From a virus, in IMG/VR virus record IMGVR_UViG_3300037258_000641, positions 1-33,281 of that record: DNA of 33,281 bases. One strand, 5' to 3'. Below the pieces are notes generated by a model that was given only the letters and a program-made list of their open reading frames with translations, had not been told where the DNA came from and made no database searches. The position numbers and the translations under genes are program-made. Of the stretch, positions 5,435 to 13,105 are shown piece by piece. Within the stretch, counting starts at the first letter, position 1; each line of letters begins with the position of its first letter.

Positions 5435-5743
5435 GGCTGAGCCCTGGCAGGCCAGGGCGAACAGGGTGGCCAGGTTGACCTCAGCCACTGGCTGGCCATC
5501 CTGGAGCACGGTGACGCAGAACTCGCCGCCGCCCAGGTGAATCCTGGGGCCAAGCTCCTCCTGATACCTGGCCCTGGAGGCATCCCAGGCGGTGCCCCAG
5601 TGGCCAGCGTTGTCGAAGGTGTCACCAGCCACCTGGACAGTGACCTTCTGCTCATCTGGCTCGTGCCAGTCCAGGCGCACGCCCAGCTTGGCGGCCAGAG
5701 CCTTGATCTGGTCCTTGGTGTCAATGCGCCGGATGTCCTGCAT
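5432..5743 (-). CDS. conserved hypothetical protein (103 aa)
   Basis: Key patterns are KALAAKLGVRLDWHEPDEQ near the N-terminus, VTVQVAGDTFDNAGHWG in the middle, then EFCVTVLQDGQPVAEVNLATLFALAC. I recall this LGVRxDWHEPDEQ...FDNA...VAxVNLATLFA arrangement from uncharacterised proteins of actinobacteria and their phages. ATG 5743 follows CTGAGGAGAAGC. The frame that overlaps it on the same strand (5425-5811) is a shadow. Nine bases separate its start from the stop of the upstream gene, so the two are co-transcribed. Its stop lies in hairpin element T-B. Confidence 0.82.
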   Translation of the reverse strand: MQDIRRIDTKDQIKALAAKLGVRLDWHEPDEQKVTVQVAGDTFDNAGHWGTAWDASRARYQEELGPRIHLGGGEFCVTVLQDGQPVAEVNLATLFALACQGSA

Positions 5744-5752
5744 GGCTTCTCC

Positions 5753-6160
5753 TCAGGCGGGGTCGTCGGGGTAGTTGTCCGGGTTGTCAGCCACCAGGGC
5801 CATGGCCTCAAGCTGGGAGAGCTTGAGCTTGGGCGTGTAGCCAGGGGTGGAGCTCGGCATGATGCCGTACTCCCTCAGGGTGGCCAGGGCGGCGATGCGG
5901 CGGCCATCAAGCTCAGCCTGCGGCAGGGTCCTGAACCACTGGTGACCATAGTTGTCATTGATCCGCTGGCCCTCGATGCGGAAACTGGCCACCATGCTCT
6001 GCCTGGAGCCGTAGTGGATCGTGACCAGCTTGCGGCCGACCTGGGCGATGACTCCCTCAAAGGGCGGCTCACCCTTGCGCCTGTTGATATCGAACACGAG
6101 CACTGGCTCGCCCAGGGTCAGGGTGGCCGCGGTGATCTGCTCACCCTTCAGGTTGTTCAT
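5753..6160 (-). CDS. conserved hypothetical protein, beta-rich N-terminal domain (135 aa)
   Basis: The first half alternates strands (TLTLGEPVLVFDINRRKGE, FEGVIAQVGRKLVTIHYGS, MVASFRIEGQRIN), like a small SH3-type barrel. It is followed by HQWFRTLPQAELDGRRIAAL and a C-terminal helical region. Function unknown. ATG 6160 follows ACCCGAGGAGCACAC. A longer frame starting at 6226 would translate promoter P2 itself and is rejected. It is the first gene after P2, with an expected leader of about 30 bases. Confidence 0.82.
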   Translation of the reverse strand: MNNLKGEQITAATLTLGEPVLVFDINRRKGEPPFEGVIAQVGRKLVTIHYGSRQSMVASFRIEGQRINDNYGHQWFRTLPQAELDGRRIAALATLREYGIMPSSTPGYTPKLKLSQLEAMALVADNPDNYPDDPA

Positions 6161-6196
6161 GTGTGCTCCTCGGGTGTGGGTCTGGTACTCCTGGCC

Positions 6197-6226
6197 ATCG
6201 TAATGCCATAACGGGTATGGCGTCAA
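6197..6226 (-). promoter_or_regulatory. leftward promoter P2 with palindromic operator candidate
   Basis: Minus strand: -35 TTGACG (6221-6226), 18-bp spacer, -10 TACGAT (6197-6202). The spacer holds CCATACCCGTTATGG, a perfect CCATA-N5-TATGG dyad. It lies between the gene it should drive (start 6160) and the hairpin that closes the preceding leftward gene, so it begins a new transcription unit inside the cluster. See P1, P3 and P4. Confidence 0.75.
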
Positions 6227-6239
6227 CTCCAGACACGGA

Positions 6240-6280
6240 CATGCCCGGGCTGGCGTGGTGGTCCTCCCAGCCCGGGCATG
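6240..6280 (-). terminator. 14-bp perfect hairpin, terminator-like
   Basis: CATGCCCGGGCTGG (6240-6253) pairs perfectly with CCAGCCCGGGCATG (6267-6280), with a 13-base loop. On the minus strand it begins seven bases after the stop of the DUF4192 gene and lies just before promoter P2, the classic position of a terminator separating two units. CGGTCA, the outer arm of elements T-A and T-B, is present at 6284-6289 around the stop codon, but the matching TGACCG arm is not. Confidence 0.65.
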
Positions 6281-6286
6281 GTCCGG

Positions 6287-7285
6287 TCAGGCGTGGAAGT
6301 TGCTCAGGGCCACTGACAGTGGTGGCGGCACGGCATCCTCGGGCTTCATGCCCATGGCCACTCCCTGCCTGAGGATCTGGGCCAGGGAGTAGTCCTCATT
6401 GGCGGGGAGCTCGGTGGCCCGGTCCAGGGCCACGTTGACCAGCGGCCCGTCACCAAGCTGCATGGCGACGATGGCCAGCAGGCAGCCCGGTGCCGGGGCC
6501 AGCAGGGCATCCACATTCCGCAGCAGATCGGTCCACAGGCGGCGGTGCTCCTGCTTCCAGGCCAGGTCCATCATGGCCCAGGCCAGGTCCCGCACCCTGA
6601 TGTCTGAGACCGCCAGGGCCAGGTCAGCCAGGGCCCGCGGGTCACTCAGGGTCCCGCCGCCACGGTAGAGCTCAACGGCCCGCTCCATGATCCCGCGCCA
6701 CCGGCCCAGGGCCGCCTCCACGTCCTCGTGGTAGATCTCCACCGCGGCCTCCATGGCCTCCTCGATGGCATCGGCCATGGCCTCGGTGGGGGTGAAGGCG
6801 ATGCTGGCCACCAGGTCGGCCCGGCTGCCTGAGCCAGTGAAACCAAGCTCCCCCAGGGAGGCAGCCACCTCATTGTCCGGGTTCAGGATCTTGCCCTGGT
6901 CGGGGTAGTCGTCACCCCGGACGTAGGACCAGTAGTGGTCACCCTCAACCCGCAGCAGGTCAGAGACGCCCACCACCGATGCGTCCAGGTTGCGCATGAG
7001 GGCATGCATGGTGGGCCAGACCTCATCCTCAGTGCCGTAGCCCACGCCGATCACGGTGAAGGCATCTGCATCCTCCAGGGTGGCCATGGCATGGTGGCAG
7101 ACATCCATGATGCCCGCCTCGTCAGGCAGGTCATACCGGAAGCCGATCACCATGCGGCCTTCTGCGCTGAAGGCACAGAGCGCCAGGCTGCGCTCAGGGG
7201 TGAAGCCGAACAGGCCTGGCATGCTGGTCAGGAAGTCATTGATCCGGCTCACTCTGATCTTGTGCTCCGGCCCGGGTTCGCTCAT
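6287..7285 (-). CDS. DUF4192 family protein (332 aa)
   Basis: The N-terminus fits DUF4192 as known from actinobacteria: INDFLTSMPGLFGFTPERSL (residues ~15-34), ALCAFSAEGRMVIGFRYDLP, then an alternating helix/strand core with FTVIGVGYG and VSDLLRVEGDHYWSYVRG. Later parts hold the long helical region and the typical end (PAPGCLLAIVAMQLGDGPLVNVALDRA, given here only as positions ~268-294). DUF4192 has no established biochemical role; it is usual in host chromosomes and occurs in some actinophages. ATG 7285 follows CAGAGGAGCACCCG. Length is normal for the family. Confidence 0.88.
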   Translation of the reverse strand: MSEPGPEHKIRVSRINDFLTSMPGLFGFTPERSLALCAFSAEGRMVIGFRYDLPDEAGIMDVCHHAMATLEDADAFTVIGVGYGTEDEVWPTMHALMRNLDASVVGVSDLLRVEGDHYWSYVRGDDYPDQGKILNPDNEVAASLGELGFTGSGSRADLVASIAFTPTEAMADAIEEAMEAAVEIYHEDVEAALGRWRGIMERAVELYRGGGTLSDPRALADLALAVSDIRVRDLAWAMMDLAWKQEHRRLWTDLLRNVDALLAPAPGCLLAIVAMQLGDGPLVNVALDRATELPANEDYSLAQILRQGVAMGMKPEDAVPPPLSVALSNFHA

Positions 7286-7349
7286 CGGGTGCTCCTCTGG
7301 GTGTGCGGGCGCTTCCCATTATCCATGCAGGGTGTGACAAAACGGCTGG

Positions 7350-7646
7350 TCAAGAGCCCTTCAGGGCCTCCTGGACCAGCTTGTTGACGGTGCGGTCGGA
7401 CAGGGCGAAAGTGGCCGGCCTGGCCTTTGGCTCATAGGTGAACTCAGCGACGCGGCCCCGAGGGCTGTAGCTCTCAACCCGGAAGTGGAACACCGGCACC
7501 TTGCGGCGCTTCAGGGTTGGGCCAGTGTGGTCAGACCTCAGCACCTCAGCCCAGACATCACCAGGGGCTGGCTCCTCACCAAGGCTGAGCTCGGCCGCAT
7601 AGAACGCGATGTTGGATGAGTCGCCAGTGTGGTGCAGCGGCTTCAT
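7350..7646 (-). CDS. hypothetical protein (98 aa)
   Basis: Not recognised. The product starts MKPLHHTGDSSNIAFYAAE, continues with a charged, strand-rich middle (VPVFHFRVESYSPRGRVAEF) and ends in a helix (RTVNKLVQEALKGS). The start is two bases after the stop of the upstream gene (7649-7651), so it is co-translated with it. Sixty-four bases separate its stop from the DUF4192 start; that gap has GCCCTTCAGGGC next to the stop and no clear promoter. Confidence 0.75.
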   Translation of the reverse strand: MKPLHHTGDSSNIAFYAAELSLGEEPAPGDVWAEVLRSDHTGPTLKRRKVPVFHFRVESYSPRGRVAEFTYEPKARPATFALSDRTVNKLVQEALKGS

Positions 7647-7648
7647 GG

Positions 7649-8173
7649 TCAGCCACCTCCAGTGTGGTAGAGGTAGCGAGCTCCAGGGGACTGGACAGCC
7701 CCGGGGAACTGGGCTGGGTCAACCTCATCGCTGACGATGCGGCCCTCATTGAACCCCATCGGGAAGTGGTGACCCGGGGGCAGGACCCACAGCCAGGACT
7801 GGTTGGCTGTGTCCAGCAGACGGGACTCAGCCGGGTGCAGGTTGACTGCCTCAGCCTCAGGCCCGGCGATGTCGTTCTTGATCCACTGGAGATGCCTCCA
7901 GGGGTGGACAGGGCTCTGGTCGTCCCGGCGCACGGAGATGCTCTCAACGGAGCCATCTTCCCGGCGCCGGACAGTGGCGATGTAGAGGTTGTTCCGCCAC
8001 ATCTCAGTCTCGGCACGGACCCTGGCCATGGCCTCAGCCACGACAGGGCTGGCAGCCTCAGCTTTCCGCAGGGCCGTGCTCCTGACCCGGCTGGCCCGGC
8101 CCATGCGCTGCCAGGGCTTGGGTGGGGTCCAGGGCTTGGGCGGGGTGCTGCCCTTCTTCCTGCTGGTGCTCAT
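7649..8173 (-). CDS. phage protein resembling DUF7694-type domain (174 aa)
   Basis: A basic, Lys/Pro/Trp-rich N-terminus (STSRKKGSTPPKPW) is followed by a helix and then a conserved-looking core: NNLYIATVRRREDG, SVRRDDQSPVHPWRHLQWIK, AEAVNLHPAESRLLDTANQ, WLWVLPPGHHFPMGF. The HPWRxLQxIKN...PAESRLxDTANQ...LWVLP series is one I recall from a domain common in phage genomes (named DUF7694 from memory); its function is not known. ATG 8173 follows ACACCCGAGGAGCTCC. The longer frame to 8317 runs through the neighbouring gene and is rejected. Confidence 0.82.
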   Translation of the reverse strand: MSTSRKKGSTPPKPWTPPKPWQRMGRASRVRSTALRKAEAASPVVAEAMARVRAETEMWRNNLYIATVRRREDGSVESISVRRDDQSPVHPWRHLQWIKNDIAGPEAEAVNLHPAESRLLDTANQSWLWVLPPGHHFPMGFNEGRIVSDEVDPAQFPGAVQSPGARYLYHTGGG

Positions 8174-8192
8174 GGAGCTCCTCGGGTGTGGG

Positions 8193-8414
8193 TCACTTAG
8201 GGCTGACAGAGATGTCCACGCGGGCAGTGGGCCGGTCCATGATGGGGCCAAGCCCGATGTCACGGAAGGCCTGGTTAGCTGCCGCCCAGGCGGCCTGCCT
8301 GTGGCCAGTGGGCTCAACCTTCACATCAAGCTCCAGGCTGAGTTCCGCATTCAGGCGGTCACCAGCCAAGTTGGTGTCATGGACGATGAGGCTGGCCACG
8401 TAGCGGCGGATCAT
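8193..8414 (-). CDS. small beta/helix hypothetical protein (73 aa)
   Basis: The product reads as two strands (RYVASLIVHD; AELSLELDVKVEPT) around a loop, a helix (QAAWAAANQAFRDIG) and a final strand (ARVDISVSPK). Function unknown. ATG 8414 follows ACCCGAGGGAGGCATCCG. It is the first convincing gene downstream of promoter P3, whose predicted transcript starts more than 500 bases earlier; the intervening sequence is described separately. Nineteen bases separate its stop from the next gene. Confidence 0.75.
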   Translation of the reverse strand: MIRRYVASLIVHDTNLAGDRLNAELSLELDVKVEPTGHRQAAWAAANQAFRDIGLGPIMDRPTARVDISVSPK

Positions 8415-8939
8415 CGGATGCCTCCCTCGGGTGGGGTGGGTGACCCTGCCTGCCCCCAGGGGTATGCCGCACGCACCTGGCAGGAGAGGTGCGCCGCCCC
8501 GCAGGTCCCTGGAGTCCTTGAGGCCCGAAAGCCCTTCTCAGCCAGAGTCCCCCTGGGGGGTCTGGAGACCAGAGGTGCGGCTGCCCGTCCCTCAAGCATG
8601 TCGGGGACCTCTGTGGGCCCACCTGGTTCCCGCCTGCCCCTGGTCTCCAGTGTCCCGCTGACGTGCGCCACAGTCAGCCTGGCAGCGTCTGTACGCTCTT
8701 AGTCCGGCTTCTGTGACCGGCCACCCACAGCAGTATTCCCCTGCTGCACCGCTGCGCGATTCATGCGCCCGCGGGAACGCTCTGTTCAGTTAGCTCCTCA
8801 GGGCCCAGGGCCCGCCGCATCTTGCCAGCCTTACCCCGCTCCCCGGCAGGTTCATGAGGTCAGCACCTGGCTGGTGGCTCATGCCCTCGGCGGTAGTGGT
8901 CCTGGCTGCCTTGCGGCCCCTGGGTCCCTGTGAAGTTGT
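8415..8939 (-). ncRNA. candidate structured untranslated RNA / long leader downstream of P3
   Basis: About 525 bases between the expected start of transcription at P3 and the gene at 8414 hold no convincing gene. In the leftward RNA I see a chain of local hairpins: CAGCAG/CTGCTG, GCTGAC/GTCAGC, GCGT/ACGC, a long one pairing CGGGAACC with GGTCCCCG around GTGGGCCCAC (plus strand about 8601-8631), TCTGG/CCAGA, CCCCCCAGGGGG and CGCACCT/AGGTGCG. Two frames of 19 and 21 codons overlap as ATGA (starts at 8820 and 8763) and an 86-codon GTG frame ends at 8411; none has convincing composition. Transcription and RNA function are inferred. Confidence 0.45.
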
Positions 8940-8945
8940 GGCACC

Positions 8946-8975
8946 ATCGTAATGCCATACTCGTAATGCTGTCAA
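8946..8975 (-). promoter_or_regulatory. leftward promoter P3
   Basis: Minus strand: -35 TTGACA (8970-8975), 18-bp spacer, -10 TACGAT (8946-8951). The spacer GCATTACGAGTATGGCAT retains an imperfect GCAT...ATGG dyad. It points away from the portal gene, whose ATG lies 29 bases to the right, and into the 525-base hairpin-rich region. Confidence 0.72.
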
Positions 8976-9003
8976 CCCACCAGGTCAGGACGGCAGGTGA
9001 GTC

Positions 9004-11496
9004 ATGGCGCCTGTCAGCCCCGCGAAGACCCGGGCGATCCTTCGTGCCATCAAGGCCACCAACCCTGAGGCTGGGGGATACGGCAGCGTAACGGCCCCAT
9101 CCATCGGGCCAGGCCCAAGCCCGCTGGTGCAGTCCTACGGTGACTGGGCCTCAGGCTCGGGCCGTACCCAGGGTGTCAGCCGTGACCTGCCCAGGGACCC
9201 GTTCACCTTCCTGAGCGGCATGTTCGGGCCGCTGGCACCCATCCAGACCGTGCCAGTTGACCAGCCTCCTCCTGGTGAGGCGCGGCCTGAGCCCAGGCGC
9301 CGGCAGTATCCGGTCGGCTGGGACATGCCGATGGGCATGCCCGGCACGGAGGGCTGGGGCAAGCTGGCCGACTTCTCCACCTTGAGGACACTGGCCGATC
9401 TCTACAGTGTGGCCCGGGCCTGCATTGATCTTCGCAAGGCTGAGCTCAGGGGCATCGGCTGGGATATCGCTCTCACCAAGTCCGCGGCCAAGGCTCTGCG
9501 TGGCTCCAGTTCCGGCATGGCCGACTTCGCCAAACGGCGTGAGCAGGCCGTCAAATTCTTCCGCCGTCCCGACCCCGAGTATGCCGATTTCTCCTCCTGG
9601 TTTGACACCATTCTGGAGGAGATCTTCGTCACGGACGCATTGTCCCTTTACATCCAGCCCGCCATGGGCAAAGCCAAGGGATTGCTCGGCTCCAGCGTGG
9701 CTGCTCTGGACGTAATTGACGGCTCACTGATCCGCCCTCTGGTGGACATTCGCGGAGGTAAGCCACCACCTCCCAACCCGGCTTATCAGCAATTCCTCTA
9801 CGGCGTTCCCAGAGTGGATTTGATGACCATTCTTCTGGGTTCCGACAAGCCAGGTGAGGAGGCACTGGTCGCAGAATACCGCGGCGACCAGTTGCTGTAT
9901 CTGCCATTCAACCAGCGGACCTGGACCGTGTATGGGCAGGCACCCATTGAGCGGGCCATTATCCCGGTCATGACCGGACTGAACAAGCAGGGTTACCAGC
10001 TTAACTTCTTCCAGGAGGGCTCCATCCCGGGCCTGTTCGTGTCCCCAGGGGATGCGAACATGACTCCAGCCCAGATCAGGGAGCTACAGGACGCGCTTAA
10101 TGCCCTGGCCGGGGACCAGTCATGGAAGCACAAGATTATCGTCCTGCCTGGGGGTTCAAAAGTGGACCCGCAGAAGCCAGTTCCGCTGGCTGACCAGTTT
10201 GACGAAATCATCATGACTCAGGTCTGCATGGCCTTTCAGGTTATGCCGATGGAGTTGGGCATCAGCCCGAGAGTCAGTGCCACACAGTCCTCAGGTGCCG
10301 CCAATCAGATGGCGAAAGCCAGCCAGGACATCCAGGAGCGCAAAGGCGTCGTCCCGCTCCTGCTGTGGCTCAAGTCCGCCATCTTTGACACCATCATCCA
10401 GAAGGTGTGCGGCCAGACCGACCTTGAATGGCAATGGGATGGTCTTGAGGAAGATGAAGACGCTGAAACCCTGACCGCATTGCTGGTATCTCAGGTGAGT
10501 GCTGGAATGCGCTCTATCGATGAGGCCAGGCAGGAACTGGGCCTGGACCCGTGGAATTTGCCGATCACGTCTGACCCAGGCTGGGCCACACAGCGTTCAG
10601 GCTACATTCCATTGTCGGCTATCAGCACGGAGCCTGCCCCTCCTGGCATGCTGCCAGGACAGGCACCACCAGCCGGCCAGCAGGCCGCCCAGCCGCCACA
10701 GCAAGGCCAGCAGGACCCATCCAAGCCACAGCAGAACCAGAACCAGGCCAAGCCGCAGTCAAAGCCTCAGCAGGCCCTGCCCTCAGGCAAGCCACGCTCT
10801 GCTCTGACAGCCCCCAAGCCAGACCGCAGCAATGATGCCACTCCAGCCCACGCTGGTGCGGCCAGCACGGCGGCGGCTAAGAAGCCAGCGGGCAAGGCCA
10901 TGGGCCGGGAGCTCGATCTGCTGCGCAGCTACCTGCGCAAGGGTGGCCCGGTGGGTGGCTGGCAGCCTCATGACCTGCCTGGCTGGCTCATGGCCACCAT
11001 CGAGGAGGATCTGGGCAAGGGCCTGTCGGTGGACCAGACGATTGCCCTGGCCCGCTCAGTGGCCAAAGACGCCACCGAGGTCACCAGCCACCAGGGCCAT
11101 GGGGACCTGACTCATGAGGTGTATGCCTACCTGGGCCGGCATTACCCCGGCTCAGTCCTGGAGTGGGTGAAGGAAGCCCGCTGGCACGGCCCGCAGCAGG
11201 TCCCGCTGGCTGACATCAACATGGCCAGGCGGCCAGGTGGGGGCCGGGATGAGTCCAAGGTGGCCCTGATCGCCCAGTCCATCGCTGATGGCCAGGATCT
11301 CGCCCCGCTGGTCCTGGTCCGCACTCCCGCTGGCGGCAAGCTGGACATCGCTGATGGCTGGCACCGCACCCTGGCCGCCCGCCACCAGCACCTGAAGTCC
11401 CTCAAGGCCTGGGTGGGGGACGTGGACACCTCCCATGGGCCCTGGGACGGGGAGATGAACCGCCACAAGCTCAACAAGATCCACCCAGATGCCTGA
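9004..11496 (+). CDS. portal protein with C-terminal ParB-like domain (830 aa)
   Basis: Residues ~110-540 are a phage portal core: VARACIDLRKAELRGIGWDI, RRPDPEYADFSSWFDTILEE, EYRGDQLLYLPFNQR, GQAPIERAIIPVM, NFFQEGSIPGLFVSPGD and IIMTQVCMAFQVMPMELGI are the familiar ring-forming and clip/stem-type motifs. A Pro/Gln/Lys-rich linker (~545-630) follows, then a helical part and, at ~733-805, a ParB/sulfiredoxin-like domain (VPLADINMARRPGGG, LVLVRTPAGGKLDIADGWHR). Usual portals are 450-550 residues, so the C-terminal third is an add-on. The portal forms the DNA gate of the capsid; the ParB-like domain may bind nucleotide or DNA (inference). It overlaps the next gene by eight bases. Confidence 0.93.
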   Translation: MAPVSPAKTRAILRAIKATNPEAGGYGSVTAPSIGPGPSPLVQSYGDWASGSGRTQGVSRDLPRDPFTFLSGMFGPLAPIQTVPVDQPPPGEARPEPRRRQYPVGWDMPMGMPGTEGWGKLADFSTLRTLADLYSVARACIDLRKAELRGIGWDIALTKSAAKALRGSSSGMADFAKRREQAVKFFRRPDPEYADFSSWFDTILEEIFVTDALSLYIQPAMGKAKGLLGSSVAALDVIDGSLIRPLVDIRGGKPPPPNPAYQQFLYGVPRVDLMTILLGSDKPGEEALVAEYRGDQLLYLPFNQRTWTVYGQAPIERAIIPVMTGLNKQGYQLNFFQEGSIPGLFVSPGDANMTPAQIRELQDALNALAGDQSWKHKIIVLPGGSKVDPQKPVPLADQFDEIIMTQVCMAFQVMPMELGISPRVSATQSSGAANQMAKASQDIQERKGVVPLLLWLKSAIFDTIIQKVCGQTDLEWQWDGLEEDEDAETLTALLVSQVSAGMRSIDEARQELGLDPWNLPITSDPGWATQRSGYIPLSAISTEPAPPGMLPGQAPPAGQQAAQPPQQGQQDPSKPQQNQNQAKPQSKPQQALPSGKPRSALTAPKPDRSNDATPAHAGAASTAAAKKPAGKAMGRELDLLRSYLRKGGPVGGWQPHDLPGWLMATIEEDLGKGLSVDQTIALARSVAKDATEVTSHQGHGDLTHEVYAYLGRHYPGSVLEWVKEARWHGPQQVPLADINMARRPGGGRDESKVALIAQSIADGQDLAPLVLVRTPAGGKLDIADGWHRTLAARHQHLKSLKAWVGDVDTSHGPWDGEMNRHKLNKIHPDA

Positions 11497-12271
11497 GGTG
11501 GCGGTCAAGCTCCAGCGGAAGCTCCCAGCCCGTGCCAAAGTCCCGCACTGGGAGCATGACGTGGCCCTGGCCCTGGCCGCGGCCAGGGAGCTCGCCCAGG
11601 CGCTCAGGGAGTCCATCTCCAGCAGGGGCCTGGCCCGCAACTGGCTGGCCCGCACAGACCTGCCTGGAGCTCACCAGGGGGCAGCGGCATTCCTGCGGGA
11701 CACGGCAGTGGGCCAGGCAACCGGGAGCGTGCTCACCGAGGTCCTGAACAGGCTCTGGGCCCGTGGTTACCACCTGGGCCGCCGCTCAGCCGCAGAGCTC
11801 CTGGACCAGCCACTGTCCCGGCATGATGCTGAGGAACTGGCGGACGTGCTGGAGCGGGGTGCTGAGGAACGGGTCCCTGGCATGGTGGCCACCAGGCTGG
11901 GGCGCCTGGGGACCGTGCTCAGGGAAGCCCCGGAGGACATCACAGCCGAGGAACTCGAAGCTGAGCTTGAGGATGAGCTCGGGGACACCACCTCATCCCT
12001 GATGGTGACCCAGACGGAGACAACCTGGTCACTGGCTGAGGGGATGCTGGGTTACTACGCCCAGGCCGGAACCCAGACTGTGGCCTGGCTGACCGCGGCC
12101 GATGAGCGGGTCTGCTACGTGTGCGACCTGAACCAGGACGACGGGTTCATTGCCCTGGGGCTGGCATTCAGCGGCTCTGGTGATGACCAGCCTCCAGCCC
12201 ACCCGCTGTGCCGCTGTGCTCTTGTCCCTGGTGATGTGCTGGGTGCACCGCTGCCGATCTCCTCCTTCTGA
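11489..12271 (+). CDS. MuF-like minor head protein (260 aa)
   Basis: The long helical N-terminal part leads to the hallmark C-terminal motif of the Mu gpF / SPP1 gp7 family: DERVCYVCDLNQDDGFIAL (residues ~202-220) and PPAHPLCRCALVPGD (~234-248), with two Cys pairs and a His that form the family's metal-like cluster. Such proteins enter the procapsid with the portal and help DNA packaging or ejection. The gene overlaps the portal gene by eight bases, the usual neighbour. A 12-bp hairpin follows the stop. Confidence 0.9.
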   Translation: MPEVAVKLQRKLPARAKVPHWEHDVALALAAARELAQALRESISSRGLARNWLARTDLPGAHQGAAAFLRDTAVGQATGSVLTEVLNRLWARGYHLGRRSAAELLDQPLSRHDAEELADVLERGAEERVPGMVATRLGRLGTVLREAPEDITAEELEAELEDELGDTTSSLMVTQTETTWSLAEGMLGYYAQAGTQTVAWLTAADERVCYVCDLNQDDGFIALGLAFSGSGDDQPPAHPLCRCALVPGDVLGAPLPISSF

Positions 12272-12275
12272 CAGC

Positions 12276-12314
12276 CAAGAAGGCCAGCACCCCTTTCAGG
12301 GCCTGGCCTTCTTG
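12276..12314. terminator. bidirectional hairpin terminator between convergent genes
   Basis: CAAGAAGGCCAG (12276-12287) pairs perfectly with CTGGCCTTCTTG (12303-12314), with a 15-base loop. It sits five bases after the MuF stop and 13 bases from the stop of the convergent leftward gene. A/T pairs at the foot of the stem give short AAGAA/TTCTT ends in either direction, fitting termination of both transcripts. Confidence 0.72.
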
Positions 12315-12326
12315 TGGATCAGGGTC

Positions 12327-12719
12327 TCAGATCACGTACACCTTGCCGTCCATCTGGAGGGGCAGGACGCCGTTCCTGGCAAGTGCCTTGGCCTCATATT
12401 CATCTGAGGCATAAGCCTCGCCCCTGGCTGCCATGACTTCTGCTGGTACGTGGTAGTGGCCCACGGTGCAGGAGTAGCTCCCATCCCCGCTCTGGTCATA
12501 GGTGGTGGCTGCACCGCATTCCACGGTGTAGACCCCATCCTCGCCCAGGACCGGAATCAGCCATGAGCAGGGCCAGGCTCCGGGGGTGTTCATGGCCTCA
12601 AAGCAGGCCTTGACCTGGGCAGCGGTCTGGTGTGAGCCATTGCAGGCCTCCCAGCCAGAGTGGCAGATGATCCGGTGGACAAGCGCGAAGCCGTCGTCAT
12701 CGTAATCGCCGAGGTTCAT
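12327..12719 (-). CDS. hypothetical Cys/His-rich protein (130 aa)
   Basis: The sequence has IICHSGWEAC with a nearby H (zinc-like), AWPCSWLIPV, then VECGAATTYDQSGDGSYSC and VGHYHVPAEVMAARG, ending VLPLQMDGKVYVI. The pattern C...SYSCxxGHxHVxxEV, followed by an Ala-rich helix and MDGxVxx, recalls a small protein seen in actinobacterial and phage genomes; the function is not known. ATG 12719 follows AGAGAGGAACCCAGGG. It is a one-gene leftward island driven by promoter P4 and closed by the shared hairpin at 12276-12314. Confidence 0.82.
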   Translation of the reverse strand: MNLGDYDDDGFALVHRIICHSGWEACNGSHQTAAQVKACFEAMNTPGAWPCSWLIPVLGEDGVYTVECGAATTYDQSGDGSYSCTVGHYHVPAEVMAARGEAYASDEYEAKALARNGVLPLQMDGKVYVI

Positions 12720-12760
12720 CCCTGGGTTCCTCTCTTGAGTTGTTTTGCCCTACAGCCCTG

Positions 12761-12789
12761 ACAGTAATGCCATATGCATACGCTGTCAA
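12761..12789 (-). promoter_or_regulatory. leftward promoter P4 with TATGCATA palindrome
   Basis: Minus strand: -35 TTGACA (12784-12789), 17-bp spacer, -10 TACTGT (12761-12766). The spacer contains TATGCATA at its centre. It lies between divergent genes (leftward start 12719, rightward start 12809) and should give a leader of about 35 bases for the leftward gene. Confidence 0.72.
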
Positions 12790-12808
12790 CTTAGTTCGGA
12801 GGATGCCT

Positions 12809-13102
12809 GTGACTGCACCTGCCCAGATGTTCGCTCTGCCCCGTTCCTTCGTCGGCTTCAGGCCCAAGCCGCCAGAGGAGTACCACGAGAAGGGCCTCAC
12901 CAATGCGGGGAGGGGCCCCGATTACGAGGGGGCCATCTTCGCTGATGGCACGGTGGCAGTGCACTGGCTCACTGGATACCGCTCCACCTCGGTGTGGGAG
13001 ACCTGGGCCGACTTCTGGCATGTGCATGGGCACAGCGAGTACGAGACCAGGATCGAGTTCAGTGATGGGCTCCCAGCCCCCCTGGTGATGTCAGGCGACT
13101 GA
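12809..13102 (+). CDS. conserved small phage protein (97 aa)
   Basis: I chose GTG 12809 because TCGGAGG lies six bases upstream; ATG 12803 is too close to that site, and ATG 12830 is a further option. The product has RSFVGFRPKPP, then YEGAIFADGTVAVHWLTGYRSTSVW and FWHVHGHSEYETRIEFSD. The pattern of a displayed strand (FxDGTVxxxWLT), an RSTSVW turn and an HGHxEYxT end is typical of small actinophage proteins without known role. It is divergent from the P4-driven gene and is followed four bases later by the next gene. Confidence 0.8.
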   Translation: MTAPAQMFALPRSFVGFRPKPPEEYHEKGLTNAGRGPDYEGAIFADGTVAVHWLTGYRSTSVWETWADFWHVHGHSEYETRIEFSDGLPAPLVMSGD

Positions 13103-13105
13103 GCC

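Noticed and set aside
5537-6211. 224-codon rightward open frame
   Set aside because: Opposite-strand shadow of 5432-6160; composition follows the complement of those codons.
5753-6226. Longer start of the 135-aa protein; PxWHYDG-type N-termini seen at 5753-6226 and 8790-8975
   Set aside because: The similar N-termini are translations of promoters P2 and P3, not protein homology.
7286-7349. Fifth leftward promoter before the DUF4192 gene
   Set aside because: GATAAT is present on the minus strand, but no -35 lies at the right distance and the shared dyad is missing.
8411-8671. 86-codon leftward GTG frame whose stop overlaps the start at 8414
   Set aside because: Composition is low in complexity and it spans several hairpins. 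It is kept only as an alternative within the untranslated-leader entry.
7616-8702. Rightward frames of 194 and 237 codons
   Set aside because: They mirror the leftward genes 7649-8414 and the hairpin region; no ribosome binding sites or recognisable motifs.
8415-9003. tRNA or tmRNA gene
   Set aside because: GGTTCCCGCC at about 8625 resembles a T-arm, but no acceptor stem, anticodon arm or GTTCRA loop fits on either strand.
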